NCBI GenBank assembly: GCA_947579665.1
Contig: OX388348.1
Span: 6,820,001-6,884,000 of the forward strand
Direction: 5' to 3'
DNA from: Sympetrum striolatum
Taxonomy: Eukaryota > Arthropoda > Insecta > Odonata > Libellulidae
DNA: 64,000 nt
The notes below the pieces were generated by a model. It made no database searches. It worked only from the letters and a program-made list of their open reading frames with translations, and was not told where the DNA came from. Below are positions 7,365 to 22,700 of the stretch, piece by piece. Both the position numbers and the translations under genes were made by a program. Position 1 is the stretch's first letter, and every line of letters begins with the position of its first letter.

Positions 7365-9654
7365 TCGGCTTCTTCAGTAGAAATAATTAACCGTTAGATG
7401 AGAAGTATGATCCTAGGAAAAAACACGCACGTGAGACTTTGCCTGATAATAGAGGTTATATTAAAGCCTCGCAATTTTTTTATCTCTATAACCTAATTTT
7501 GAAACAAAGAGATTCTAAATTTTTTATGACAAATAACACTGATTTTAATCAAACTGCGCACATTGAATAATATTACTACTTTTCAAAGGATTATTTTTAT
7601 TCGATAACGTGGTCTTAATTCCTCCCCCCACATCGCTGGATGTTGATGATCTCTCGTTTTATGACTTTCTTCCATAGATTTGTTACGCACGTTGCGAGAA
7701 TATTGAGAGAATATCTTTGTATCGAGAGAGGGAACATGTAATCCGATATATTTGAGGTGAATATTTCGCTCCGTAGAATAAAAAGGACATGCTGTCAATC
7801 AAATTGCTGTCGTAAATGATATCTCCACTCACGCAATGACGCCCCTTTCTTCGCTTCGCCTTTCTCGCGTGGAATTGTGGGAAACGTGGTCTGCGATTGT
7901 TATCTCTGGCCGTTTGTTATTCCTCCTCTTCTGTTGATTCTGCGAGAAGCGAATGAATTAGGCCCTAATTTGCCACTTTTTCCGAGTGGGGCCACTTAAA
8001 ATGGACGGCCTCTATCTCCAATGACGAGCAGTGCTCGGGCGAATTGAGTGGCGGATGATCTACAGCGAGGGAGAACACGGCCGACAATGTTAAAGGGCCA
8101 GAAAGTACAAGAGAAACAGTCACGTGGTGAAAATTGTAAGGATGCATTTACAGATACACGATATTCCCTTTTTCGGATGAGCTTTGCTTCTCTTATTCGC
8201 TTTACTCATATATGATTAGCAATCATTCAAACGAGTACTTAACATCCCTTAATCAATAGATCCATCTAGATATATAGATGATCTTCCATCAATTGATTCA
8301 TCCTCCAAAGCAATTCATTCTAACAAAAATTTTGTACAACAATATTAAGAAATGCGCCTCAAACTTTACATTTTACCGCCAATATCGGTGTATTTGAAAA
8401 ACGTGTGGAATTTTATAAGTATCTTAATATTATAGCGCAATATTTTTGTAACGACTGATTTGTGTGACGGATTCCGATTGAGTGTTATTGAAGCAGCTGG
8501 ATTAGATCCATATTCATTACGAATATCTTTCCTAAGACATATTATTCAACCAGTATGTTCTCAGTCGGACCCTTTAGAAATATGAATACTCTCTTCACCC
8601 ACCATTTTATTATTTCTAGCATCCGTTGCATGTTCTTAAAGTAAAGATAGCGTTTTTAGATGGGAAGGAAAGATTTTGTTCCTAAAAAATAAAAGCATAT
8701 TATGGATGGTAAGTTAGAATGAGGAAAGTATTTGATTAGCAGTTTGAGGGTATAGCATGCGTTTTTACATAGAACTTTCATCTGCAACAACCCTTGAAAC
8801 GAATTCGATTCAAATGGCTTAGCTGGAGTACTACTGATCTTAAACTTTCTATGAATTGAGATTTCTCTAATTCCGTAATCATTTTGTGCAGTATTTTCTT
8901 TTTAAAGTACGTATCATTACATTTTTGTATGAATGATATTTCTCTAAAGTCAACATTCACCGGTTAATAACAAGAAGACAGTAAGAATCCTCGATAGAAT
9001 GGAAATTTGAGATTCCACGACGAGCTTTATTCACTATCATTGGTGTATAGACTCAGAAATCAGGAATAGCAATATCAGAAAAGAATTCCAGAAGCATATT
9101 ACATCATCTTTGGACATACCTACCTGTTATCCTTTCATTGATGCATTTTCAGATGTTTCTTTTGATTTGTATTATATCTTTCCATACTATTCATGTATAT
9201 CATTTTTATTTGAGAGTTTAAACATTGAGGTTAACTATTACCCTGCAAAACATCCGTTTGGCCCCACCGCAGTATTTTAAATACAATAACATTTTTCGTA
9301 AGCACAATGAAGAGATATTCTTTACGCCGACGGTATGCAATTTTTTATAGCTATCATTAAAAGTGGTCCTGATTGATGTAACGTATTTATTTAACTTGCA
9401 ATAAAAGCTCCTTATGGCCAATGATTTTTTTAACTACCGCCTCAAGATTTGCACTTGCTTACTTAACTTACCGGCAGATTCCCACCTTTTACTGCCACAT
9501 GGATGTAACTCGATTATCTTGCAACACATTTAATGTAGCTATTTCAACTCGGATTGTTTCAAAAGCATCCTTCGTAAGCAGGAAAAATGAATGCGTTTTT
9601 TACAGGATAAGACATATTATGCATTGACATCAACCATATCCAAATTGACTATTT

Positions 9655-9708
9655 ACATATTTCTTATATATTGCATACATCTTATATATTACATATTTCT
9701 TATATATT
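9655..9708 (+). repeat. 18-bp tandem repeat, three copies
   Basis: ACATATTTCTTATATATT occurs at 9655 and 9691 with a variant (GCATACATCTTATATATT) between them. Simple AT-rich minisatellite. Confidence 0.85.
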
Positions 9709-11262
9709 TCTTTTGAGAAAAAAGAGCATTAAAAAGTGAATAGGCGATAAACTGATTTAAAGAAACGCCCCTTTTAAGACAAAATCCACGGTAATTACTC
9801 TAATCCTAAAATAATATGAGATTTCATTTCCACCTTTCAATATTTATTCATCCTCACTTTTTTCTTGTTGGAGTTCATTCACTAAACAAGAAAAAGGATA
9901 TTTAGCGTACAATTGCAATGCATTTTTACAGAATTTTACATAATAATACTTCGTCGCATTTTAATTTCTCCCTCAATCCCCAGTAGAGGCAACTGTGGGA
10001 GATCTCGTTTATTGTCTGAGAAAAACATGAGAGTCACGTTATGGTCGATGAGTGACAACTTTATTAATTAAAGTAAATAATTAAACGAATTTATGAGAGT
10101 AAAATAAAAGTTTTGTCTACAGTCATTGCGCCAGTTTCTAAATTTGCAGTCTGAGATTGAGTTTAGCAGCTATACACTAAAAAATTGTTTTTCTTTCGAA
10201 AATATTCATATAGATCTATATTACAATATACATTATACCTATTAAAAACATTGAACAATGTACGAAAAACGTTCCACAGTTCTTTGCCGCATTTTCTTCA
10301 GAAATTAAAACTTAAATTACCTCACTGCAGATTTATTACTCATGCACTCTAGATTTTTTTAATGTAAATTTTATCGTCATTTACTCCAGAAGTTTTTCTT
10401 CGAACTTCAATCGAAGAATATCATAAAAAACGTAAATTTTATTGCCTCAGAAAACTTTTAAAAACAAAGAAAATGACCAACATACCCTAATGGAGCAGTG
10501 ATTGGAGGTTCGTTCCTTATGATACCACTATTGGAGTGTCAACGGGCCTTCCATCAAATCAATTAGTCACTCATCAGGCAGGCAATTGACTCAAAATGGA
10601 TGACAACGCATCAATTTCGTCAGAGAGGAGTTACACCACAAGAGCTGTTGTTGTGCCAAAATTATCATCCACCGCTATCGAGATTTCCGTCAACTGACTG
10701 AATGTCCTGCGCTTCATTTGCCAGTCGTTCTTCTTGTTTGCTATCCCTTTTATAGAGTTAGACATCTGTGAAACAACAAAGTGTTAACTCGAAACAAATT
10801 TTTCGTTTTCTTACGATAATTCTAATCTTAGAAAACTTATCATTAAGCGACTTCAAAATTCTTCTCTTTCGTTTGGATTTCGTCAAACCAACCTCCTGAA
10901 TCTCTAATTAGATGCATACGACAATAAAGTCTAAAAATTTACCTCCTTAAATCTTATTTAATCATTCCCTTACGCTATGCATTTATTTTTATTTTTTGAT
11001 CGGAAGAAGTTGATGTGCACATTAATACGATTTCATATAAACATTTCGGTACTGATTGAAATATAAATTTTCAGAAAAGTAAAAATTTATAAGCTTTTTT
11101 CGGTTCCTTTCAAGAAGTTTTAAAATATTATAATTCCTTTTTGTAGTATATCATGTTATTTTCTAGTACACCTATAGGAGTTAACGAACATGACCACTCG
11201 GTTTCGAGGCAGTGTTTGTAAATTTTAGGATTTTGCAGTGCAAACACAAATACACACACAAG

Positions 11263-11300
11263 AAAACAAGGGTAAACACACATGTGTTTACTTTTGTTTT
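11263..11300. repeat. 18-bp near-perfect hairpin
   Basis: AAAACAAGGGTAAACACA (11263-11280) pairs with TGTGTTTACTTTTGTTTT (11283-11300) with two mismatches and a two-base centre. The motif ACAAAAGTAAA followed by ACACA, read on the minus strand, resembles the outer arms of the palindrome at 48979-49139. It may be a collapsed relative, but the sequence is simple enough for this to be chance. Confidence 0.7.
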
Positions 11301-12232
11301 CATTTCGTAAGATAACTCATAAATAAAAAATTGTATTACTTGAATGAAATTACTCTAGGTATGAATCATTAAATGCAATAAGAACTAACATAAGCTTGAT
11401 TTATATTCGTAAATATTTTCTGAGTATCGACTAACATTATTACGTTAAATTTTATCATCTCTTAGGCATCGACTGAAGATTAATCATAATAATATTGAAA
11501 GAAGTTAACAATATTGATCGAATTTGATATTTCCCTACATTTCCCCCCCTTTTTGAGTGAATCCATAATTATATATGTTTTTTATTTCGAATTTTGCATA
11601 GCCTTGTACAATGGGTAAGTGCAAACGATAATACTACTACTGCTTATTGTTAAATCGATATGTTCCGATACATATCTAATTTCTTTGAAGGATATATAAT
11701 GCTAGTAAGTTTTGAAAAATAGAAGTATCACAAACGAAGTAAAGTATGGGAAAAGGTAATCGGGAATGGAAAGTAGAGGGGGACATCTTCATCTCCAAAT
11801 GAGTAATCCAGAATTAAGTTAAAAATTTTTAAATCGAGAGCAATATAATTACAAGGAATATGTGATTCATTGACCGCGTACATCTCTTTAAAGACGTGAA
11901 CCGGGTTTCCTGAATAGTCGAGCAGCTTTTTGATGAAGAATTAGAATCCCATTTATTCCCTTTAGAAAATATGAAAGAACCCTTTAGAGCACACGTATTT
12001 CTGTTAGTAGAAATTTACTTTGTTCGAATTGAAATTTCTTTTTCGGTGAAATACGTAAGCAATTATTCGTAAATTGTATATCTACATTAATTACCTACAG
12101 GTGACCTTCCGGCGTGGGGACGCATCTCATGTTGCAATTAATTTACTTTAAGCTAACGTATGAGCATCTTCAGATATGATGAATGATTAATCATAGGAAT
12201 CTAATAGGTGCTACTTCAAAATAGATTTTTTC

Positions 12233-12266
12233 AAATACTCTAGACATTTAAATACTCAAGACATTT
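12233..12266 (+). repeat. 17-bp tandem pair
   Basis: AAATACTCTAGACATTT followed directly by AAATACTCAAGACATTT, 16 of 17 identical. Confidence 0.85.
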
Positions 12267-13753
12267 AAATACATGTTTCCTTATATGTATACAAAACATT
12301 AAAAGACCTTAACGAGGTTTAACTAGTTTCAGAAATACCAGAACGGATTATATGAATCAAAAACCTATCTTTTAATGCAGATGTATCTTAATCATCCTCA
12401 CGCGAAAAGAAATATTATTGAATACTATGTGTATATCTTTAAATATATTTATTTTCACTTTGTTCAGAGTTTGCTGAAGCGTCAATTTCTTAAAATAATC
12501 TTGGTTTCCTGTCTTAATTAAGGATTTCGTTTTAAACTCAATAAAGGTTGAAATATTAAGCATTATTATTTCTTCATTTTTGAGGTTAAGAGTTGAGAAA
12601 ACATAGTGACCAATAACTTATGTTCCTGTAGTAATATTCATATTGAAATTTTCCTATACTATTTTAAACAGTCTATACTTAAACCAGACTTTATTCCATA
12701 TCTTATTCGATACAAATTGAAAATATATGCTTTGTATTTATCAATTCCAACCGCTTTGAATTATCAACTATTGGAAATATTCCGGATTAACTATAATTCG
12801 ATTTTTTATTCTAGAATTGTATTTTCCAAGATATGTAATTTGCGTGTTTTGTTCCACTCTCTTTCTCTCAAAGGTACAATGATGTTGAAATTGTCATTGG
12901 GTTCAGCGACCATTCATATCATTCCAGGCGAATGATAAAAAATAACAAGGAAGGGTTTTCTTCTCTTCCGGGAAATGTGTTGGATGGGAGCTCCATCTCA
13001 ATCGTTCCTTGATGATTCATCGACAGGATTCTGCGATGAAACGCATTAAAAATTAACACAAACCTATCTTTTACACGAGAGGTTGCATCGAATGTTTCAC
13101 TCAAGCGAACGTATGACGGTGACAATCGAAACAAACGACTATCTCGTTCCCGCACTTTTCCCTTCTTTCAGGAGACGCTTTCGTAAGCGCTCCCTTCTCT
13201 CGCTTCATTTGTTTCTCTGTTTCATTAGCCTAGTTATTCCCTGTTTTTATTGCCACAACCGCGTTTCTTTTGTTTATGAAAAGAATCCGGGTTGTTCGCA
13301 TTCGGATGTGAATGGTGTGTCAATACCGCGATTGTCCTTTAATTATATTGGTATATGTGTAATCGATCATATGCGTCATATCATTCCATGAACATTTCCA
13401 GCAATGCACGTTAAAGGCTGAAAGGATTCAGCCATTCAAGGCAAGGCGATGAGTGAGCCCTTGCAGTTAGTACAAACAACGACATCTATGGAAAATAATA
13501 CAGTAATAACAAAAGTAATTATAATAAAATTTCAGTTGCTTCAGACATTACTTTGCGGTAGGAATTCAAAATGCATCGTCATAGATCTGATCATTGGTTA
13601 CAAAGTGAATTATTCCAGCGGTACGGGTCAAAGTATTATCTTTTAATTTCATTGCGTTTATTATAATAAATTCGGCAATGAGGACATTAAATGACTGAAA
13701 ACACCTGCCTAGTTTGAATATTCAGGTCAATATGATCAAAGATCAATTGCTCA

Positions 13754-13776
13754 ATGAAATGAAATGAAATGAAATG
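13754..13776 (+). repeat. ATGAA pentanucleotide microsatellite
   Basis: About four and a half uninterrupted copies of ATGAA (also readable as GAAAT). Confidence 0.9.
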
Positions 13777-16700
13777 CAGGTGATCCTCAATTCTGTACCA
13801 GAAAGCGAATAGCTGTGTTACCATATTGTCGGATCATAATTTACAGCATCCTTTTTAAAGTTATCCGTTTTATAATTTTGATACGTTTTACGCATTTCTC
13901 TGATTGCTCTTTTTATTAACTCATTCCGCACTATTGCGTATCTTGCGATGTAACCATGACAGAAATCTCAGCAATTGAATGAAGAAAAAATAAACAGCCA
14001 AATGAAAACGAATTCAAGATCTCAAGAAAGGATTTGACAAAATCTTATGAAGTGAGACAAATATACTCTTTTCTATAACTTTCAAGTAATCTTATCCAAT
14101 TTTTTTAACTAATTACATTTCAGAATTCAACCAGAATGCAAGGTATCATCAGGCAAGCCCCACTTTTGATGAATTTCACGGACGATAGCATTTGTAGGAT
14201 AATGTTGAATACCCGTTTCACACCTTATCCATCCATCTCTTCATAGTAATTTACGCACAAATGCGCAGTATATTTAAACTCTGAGCATTATTACTCCAAT
14301 TTTAATTTACTATATATGCTAAACTTATTTTCCTTACATTCTACGTGGTTCTTATCGGAAAAAGATATTTCTTTTCGTAGCCAAACTTATATTTAAATAA
14401 TTATTCATTCCTTCTCTATTTTCACGGTTTTTTTGTAAATTATATTGAGACAACTCGCCAGGTTAGATGAGTCACTCGTCAATACAACTTCGTCAAAAAA
14501 TGATAATTCTTAACTAATAAATTATCTATGTTCTTCTTTTGTGAATATTTACCAGTGATATAAGCAAACCGCTTGTAACGAGCAATTAATCGAGTCTAGC
14601 GAGGATATCTCATCCTAAGATATGGTCCATTCGTTCTCCGGTGGAACACCTCGGATATATTGCAATCACGGAATCGGTTTATAATTGATCCAATCTCCTA
14701 TAATCTGCTTGCATTTGGATGAAATTTTCGTCCTCGTCGATTTTCAAATAACTGCAAGACTGATGAGAAAAGCATGTATAAAGGCTCACGCTTAATCTTC
14801 ACTTTCCAAATTAAGCGATGACAAAAAAGTGGAGCATCACATTTGACGCTGGACATTTACTCGAGTGTCAAAGCAAACATTATGGATAATTATAATCGAT
14901 TCATTGCGAGTTCATTTTGCTCACAAAGAGACGTTGATTTATCAATGTTTGTTTCACTCGTTGGAACTAGAAAATTAAAAGATGACGGAAGTAAAGAAGT
15001 TCTGATCCGATGAATTAAAACGAGAGATATTTAATATTCTGATTGCGCACATCGTTAGCCAAAAAAACTTGAATGAGTGAATTTATCATTTTTGCTTTCA
15101 TTTGAGGTTTTAGATTTATTTTACTGAACTTAATCAACTAAGAATGTTAAAAGAAAAAGCGTTTTAGGATATTTGAAAGACCTTGTTTCGGAAATGATAA
15201 ATTAAAATATCACAGTCTGCAATGGAATAAATCAAGAGCTTTTCTGTTGATAAAGTTAAACATCAAAAGACTTTCAACTTCATAAGAACATTTAAAAGCA
15301 ATAAAATATTCCATTTTCAGGACGATGTCTGAGATGAGAATGGAAGAAATCTGATATTCCTTTCAATATTCTTTGCTACTCCCTTCTTGCAGGATTCTCC
15401 TATGTCTGTATGAATAATTAAAAAAGATAATTATCTGAAATTCAAATTTTATATTTTTGTATTCATTTATTAAATTTTAAGATATTAAAGTTACCTATTG
15501 TTAGATTATATTTTCATCTTTCTTATTTTAAAGCGGCTATTTTCATTGTAAACTCCGAAAATAAAAATCATGTCCAATATTCTAATGAAACAATTCTTCC
15601 CGTTACCGGTATGAAGTAGGCTACTAGACGGTTACTAATATCTTAAGCTTAAAATTATCGAATTTTGAATCTAGGCGACATCGCAAAATAATGCTAATAT
15701 TGAATTAACTTCGAATGTTTTTAAAACACTTGAAGAGTATGCAGCGTCGAAGCCTTATAAAAATTATTTATCTCACTGAAATATCCCGACCTTACTTTAT
15801 AATGTTCCTATATGTAATTTTTTCAAATCAAAACAACTGAATAATTGACTGCGACAGTATCTAAATTCCGGGACAAGCCGTTCGGAACTGGGCGTAAGAT
15901 AAACCTAGAGATAATGCATTCTTAGAAATCCTGAGTCTATGTTTATTTCATTTTCAATATATAGTTTTTATATTAGAAATCGTATATGAAGTACAAAAAC
16001 AAAATTGCGGGCCAATTTGTTCTGCCATATATTCATTATTCGCTATATTTAATCCCAAACGTGTGGCTGAATGTGACACGAGGTTGGAGTGAATTCATTG
16101 TCGTCAAAGACGAAATATTTAAAATCAAATGATTGGAGGTTAATATTGCACTCAATCAAACCACGAGGACCTTCGTATTTATGACAATAATGAGAACAGT
16201 TGAATTTTTACGATTCGCCTGTTTTGAAGTCTCATTGGAGGATATAAATATCAATTAATTTTTATCACCGAATTCGTATGGAACCGCGAGAGGAAGAGCA
16301 AAATTGCTATAAATAATCCCTTTCAAAAACCCTTTATTCTCTTCTGGAAAAATATTTTCGTAGCGAAATCCGATCGAATATCCCCTCAAATCGGAATTCT
16401 GCCAGGACGCCATTTTGTTTCCTATAATGAGGATATTGCAGCAAAAATATCGGAAAACGTGTTTCAAATCCGTTTCTCTATCTTTGAGTCCTCTTTCAGC
16501 GCAATATCCGCATTGAAGCGATGAGAAACGGATTGCTCTGAATCGCCATTACAACATCGAAGCCGCCCGAAAGGGAGATTGGAAAAACAGCCAAATGAAG
16601 GGATAAACATTTCTAAAAATTGCCTCGGATGAAAACACGCTATAGCATCTGGAATCGCGGAAAAGGATGTGAAATATAAATGAAAATCAAATTGAAATAA

Positions 16701-19700
16701 AAACCGCCAGAACGAAGCTTTTTTGTTCTCCGCGGTTTTTAAATATCGTTGTTGCGCCGATCGGCGAACGAGAAATCTTTAATTTAAGCATTCGGCGATG
16801 CTTACTTCACTTTCCTTTTCGTTTATTAATCTCTGTGCTTCCCAGCAATTTTGTTTGCAGCGATGTACCTGCCGGAGATTAAGCCTTACAAAATGTGTTT
16901 CCCTCTCGGTTATTTTGCAACGCACACGTCTTTAAAGTTTATTAGTTGTTAACCAAATTTCCACTGTAGTTTTACCAAAAACACCCCTGAATAATTACAA
17001 CCTGAAAAGGAAAAAAATGTATGACTAAAAAATCCATACACTCGGCATTTTGACCGATGATTAGCATGTATAAGAACAGGAGATATATTCCTAACCTTTA
17101 ATGCAAATGGAAGTTTCACAGTTTCGGCTAAAATAAACTTCTGTTTTTAATTATATAAAATACTGCAAATGATAATAAAAAGTTTTAGAGTTTCTTTTTT
17201 CGTCGTTTGATATTGTGTTAATTCGTAAATGTTCAATTTAAAATATTTCGAACATACCGTTATCCAACTCAACACTTTTTGAGCTTTTTCGTAAATAGAA
17301 GAAAAAATTAGACGATCCCTAAGTTTTATTTTATTTATTAAATTTATTTAACTTAAATTAATTTAAATATTCGCCCCAATCTCGGGGTGACTTTCTGACA
17401 GAGAAGAAAACTCATTGAAAATTACATTTTCATTGAGCCACCCCAATTACTTTTACTTTGGCAAGTTTTTTTTAATGCCATACTTAATTTACACCGGTAA
17501 AACTAAAAAAAATAGAGGTATTACACTGCAATTCAACAAAATCTAAAATTGACTCTCGAAAAACATTTTTCAGCATTTGCAGCACTTAACAGAGCTTTTT
17601 CTGTTCAATAATAAAAAAACAAAGCTTAGAATAATTAATAGAGCAAATTAAATAAAAAACTAAATACAGTAAAATAAAAATGAATTGCATGCAATCCGCG
17701 TCCACAATCAAAAGTTTCCACAAACCTTGATAATAATGAAATTGCAACAAAATGATTCACTGCCGGTAAGCAAAAGCCTTTCTCTGCTTGTGGGTGCCAA
17801 ACATTCCATTTGAACATGCAGGTCGCGGCACTATCTCTTCTAGTAACTACGCCAGTTAAAAAAACAAAACTCCAGTGACTTGTCACAATGACGCCCCAGC
17901 CGTCACAGAGTGGTTTACGGTATTTACAGATAATTCAGATACGAGTACTATATTCTAAGTACATCGCGCATTGCAACTGTACAGAAAGGTGAGGAATCCA
18001 ATACAGTCCTACTAAAGCTATACTAATTGCTGTGCTGTGCGCATGTCACAATATTTTGTACTGTAAAGAAGAGATACGAGATGTACACATTTTTGCATTC
18101 ATTCAATTCTTCTGATTTTTTACATTTAACGTGAATTATACAATTTTTATCCGTTTGGCCTTAGTAAAATAGTCACAGTGAGAATACATGTAATTTTAAT
18201 TATAAATCAAAGAAATAGTGGAATAATGAGAGCATCAAACGAAATATCCCCGTAAATTAAGAAATTCTGAAATAGAAAGACTAATTAATGAAATAACTTC
18301 CAGTTACGGATTCCTTTTCATAAGTTCAGATAAACATTTTATATTCTTTCTTTTTTCAGGAGTGTTCCTTTTCAAGAATTCATGTTCCAGCATGAGGATC
18401 CAACTCTTGACTCCGTTTTTCTCGCCTTAAACTGTTTCCTTCCATTTGCCGTCTTTCGCACGTTCCCTCAAGTACACGTCCAAACGCCGCCTTAAAGCAA
18501 TTCTTTTTTCAGCACGTTTCACAAAATTCGCTCAATCCTTTCTCAACATAATTCTCCCTTCTTTCTCTGTGGAGGTTCTTTTCGTTGATTATCCCTTTTG
18601 TTCTCTTCGCCTTTTATCTTTGCCTCTTCTCTTCCACTTTTGTAACCGACTCGAAAATCTGCGTCTGTGTGAACGCCCTACTTCTCTGATATTATTCTTG
18701 TTTGTGTTGCTCTTATATAAAATTAAGTTCTTTTGGTATGCCCTTTGGGGGATATGCTCATAGTTAAAATAATTGTAATGATGAGCACTTCTTATGAAAC
18801 AATCAATATATTCTAATATGAACGACATAATTATGGGCATTCAGATGAAGAGTTGTATTACTATATTGGAATAGGATTTGACTGATCAGACTATCGGTAA
18901 TATCTTCGTCTCGACTTAATATGTCACAGTTTAAATTAGTGCTGAATATGTCGACATGGCTGGGATGCGAAATCGGGTCTGTCCCTTTATCGGTTGGTAT
19001 TCCTACCATTATAAACTACTAATCACTTCCACTCTGTCATGGGGATGCTTCGTGACCAACTCAAGCGGCAACTTGGCATAGACTCATTTTCATCGATGAG
19101 GACCAGTGACGTTTGTTGGTGCCGCTATGCGCCCCTTTAATACATCTTTTTTAACCTTTGGCTTTTACGCCACACTCCTCTAAATCCAAAGTTTAACACA
19201 TTTCCCGAGACCTTATATACGTGTATCTGCTAAATTAGGAAAATTTTATTGTTTCTTTAATGAATAGGGCTCCGCGGTATTAAGTGGAACTTCATATTAA
19301 AAAAGTCCTTGCTTCAAAACTTCCAAAAATTACAATACATGTACACATCAGTTAACTGGCGTAATGAACTGGTTATGATCTAATTAAGAAACATTTGCAA
19401 AATCTATGTCTGTGGTGACCATTTTGGATACAGGATATACTTAGCGCATGAACTTTGTAATAAATAATTACTTCAGAGCAAATTTATCGCGGCAAAATTT
19501 TTGCCAGAGATGAAAAAGGTACAGAATAGACGAAACGTTTTCTCCCAAAGTTGGTAAACGTTTTAAGTACGTCAAATGCGATCAATTCCTTCCTTTTAAT
19601 CGCTATTTATAATTTCTGTAATTTTTATCCTAGACCAAATGGATGAGTTTTGGTTTAAATTACTAGTTTTTCCAAGAACAAGGAAGACTTGTTAACTTGA

Positions 19701-22700
19701 AAGATTACGATACCACCTTAAAATCGTTTAATTACTTTATGAAATAAGAAAACATCTTTTAAAATGTTTCACCTGTAATGCGGGATTTAGACATATAATA
19801 AATTGAAAATATGCAGCTTATTTTAAATTTAAAGGATTTAGCAGTGTTATCATTACACTACAACCTTTTTGTGATTATTTAGAAACGTGAAAAAATACAT
19901 CGTCTAAATCTTGTGGTTTCGAATCACTACAAATATTCAGTTTCCGTTTGGCACATTTACTTTGATAACGGGAATCGGTGAGAAACATTTTCCGATCCTT
20001 AAAAGTCGGTTTATGTGGTCCTGATCCTCGTTATAAGGATCCTTTTTTATCGTTTTCTCTGGTATCAGCCGTAAATGATGATTTATTCTCCAGAACGAAT
20101 TCATCGATTTAAAACAAATGACTGAAATCCAGAGCAGTCACACCATCTTGCAAGTTTTTACCACTTCACTTTTCCCATCTCTTCAAGAAACTCGAGTATC
20201 ATTAGTAACGCACTATTTTATGGCCTTGGTTTAAAACAAAGATTTTTCGCTCCATAACATCGTCCTCTCCTTCCTCGCGGTCTATTTTCCCTCTGCTACG
20301 GGGTGGAGGTACACCCCCCGTCGGACGGAGATTTCTAAATACAACTGTACCTCAGCTTGACAAATAAGTTAATTTCATTCGGAATACACCAAAAACGAGT
20401 TGGAACACTGGAAACGATGTCCACTTTAAAAATCAGGGATGTTTATTAATTGGTATTCTCTTCTGGATAATTAAATATACTCGTATCAGATTGTGTTACT
20501 ACGTTTTTGTTTGTTTGGTAAATCAATTACTTTTCCACGTTAGCATATAATTTCAGCATTTAAAATTCAGCTTTCACAATGGCTAGTATTTTAATCTAGA
20601 AAGTTGTCTGTCACAATAACTCATTTTAAATACAAACGCAATGACAAAACGGAAATACTAGACTGTTTATAAATAGATAATAGCGGTATCAATAGTTCAC
20701 GGAGACGTAGAATTGAAGGAGGGTGTTGAATATTTTATTAGGAAATAATTATTAACCTCTATACACTGTAAGCCACCTTTCGGTGTATAGCAGAGGGAGT
20801 GAACTGTAAGCGTTCGATAAAAGTTTTTTTTAATATTTCTCCGAGAGTATGGCGTAAACACTTTATTCTTGGCGCTCATTTTTTTGGATCTGTCGGAATT
20901 AATTACAATTCATTTTACATCACCCGTTAGCATAATTTATCTTGATGAATTTTGCAATCGCAATGTTGCATCTGCACTCCTCTCATTTAAGTATTTTCAA
21001 ACTTCGTCCAAGATTACTCCCCTAACAAATTTTTATCATTGCAATTTTTATAAAAGTGCCTCCTCGCATTTCAGTTCGGAGTGTTTGGGAAAACATTTCA
21101 TCCATAGAATCTCTTACTCCAGCCGCATATTCTAGATAAGAGTACAGAAGTCCCATTCATACCTAATGAATCCGAGTTTATTTGTTGTTTCATCGCCGTA
21201 TTTGCATAACCCATTGTAAGATATTTGTGAACATGACTTCAAAATATCATTATAATTATATTCTATAGAAAGAGTTTGTGATACTGACTTGTTGTGTAAA
21301 ACTGAATAATCCCATAAAAAGTGTGATATTATTTGATTTAAAAAATAATAGAAAATTGTGTCACTTTTTCTCTGGAACTACGAGCCGAATGTGCACTGAA
21401 AATATGCGACAGAAAATTCCAAAACGTTTCTCCGCATCAGATTTGCGTTCATATTTATGCCAATATTAAGACAGATTTAGATGCCTCGCGAGAAATCATA
21501 TTTTTCTTTATTTTACGCCTGTCCATTACCTTAATGAATTTCCATTCATGGACTAGAAGAAAACCTCTGTCAAGCGGAAGTCTCGAATCTGCGGATTTCA
21601 GGAAACTTTTTTATCCGATTCAACACACGTTTCTCTACTCATAAATGAATTTTAATTCATACGCAGTATAGTATTCCTTGTCTTGCAGATATATATTTAA
21701 AACACAATAATGTTGTTTTCATATTCAACCATCTTTTCCATTATATACTGCCAACTCCAAAGGCAATATCCGCGAGACCATTTCGTTAAAGAGAATTTTA
21801 TAATTCATGCTTTTATTAATTGTGATTGCGTTGCAATTTCGTCGTAAGACGGGGTGGCAACAGTTACGAAGAATTCTCGATAAATTCGATACTTCGAAAA
21901 TTATCGATACATTTTCCACCTTCATTCTACCTGCAAGCTGGACAACTAACACTCTTTTTTATGTGTTATTATATAGTTTATTTCGTATGGTATTATTTCC
22001 TTTGATTTTTGTATTTTGGCATTTTCGATCCCCCCTTCCGATCTTGGAATCAATGGAAGCTTGCATCAATGGGTTAAGACCATCCATGAATCACCATAGC
22101 GTAGATAAAGTATGGGCTACTTCTGCAACTGATTAGTTTGAAAAGCAGCTTCAATTACTTTATACGCATTTCGATACTTAGGTCTTAACTTTGTGACTCA
22201 TTATTTTATAAATGAATTACTTAAAGTCTTTCTTTTCAATTCCAGCCATTAATTTAGTACAATTTTAGTCTCAGAACTTTGATTCTATCATCATTCCAAC
22301 CTCCGAAAATCCCTCTTTCTCTAGAAGTTGATTCTTCCATTCATTATAAATTAATGAGGCTCATTTGGGTTTTAATGTGTATAAATACTTCCTTTTTTAG
22401 TATCTTATATAAAATTAAACTGGAGATTAGTAATGCACGTTTTCATTTTGAATAATTTGTTCCTGTCTTTACTTGTCAACGTTGATTGAGTGAATAGCTG
22501 GGAACATAAAATCACATCTCAAAGAAGAGAGCTTTTGGATTTTGAAAGAAACAAGTACTCTAAGATGGTCAATTTTCGATCGTTGGATTATTTATACACA
22601 AAATTTAAATTGGACAATTGCTTTTTTATGTATTCTGGGCATAGATATTACTCAAAGCATGGTTATATTTAATTCTATGAAATACATAAATAAATGCATC

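Larger units (their letters stand above)
6222..11262. other. non-coding stretch
   Basis: About 5 kb with no supportable gene. A somewhat GC-richer patch near 7840-8130 has no coding signal. The 7337-7364 hairpin and the 9655-9708 tandem are listed separately. Confidence 0.5.

Noticed and set aside
11600..11660. Possible truncated SINE tail (ACT repeats after an AAGTGCAAACGATAAT string)
   Set aside because: Only a short, low-complexity resemblance to the SINE 3' end and no tRNA-like head.
13416..13433. 7-bp hairpin GGCTGAA/TTCAGCC
   Set aside because: Too short to distinguish from chance in 64 kb.
20299..20322. GC-rich hairpin around ACGGGGTG/CACCCCCCGT
   Set aside because: Imperfect and isolated; no context to give it meaning.
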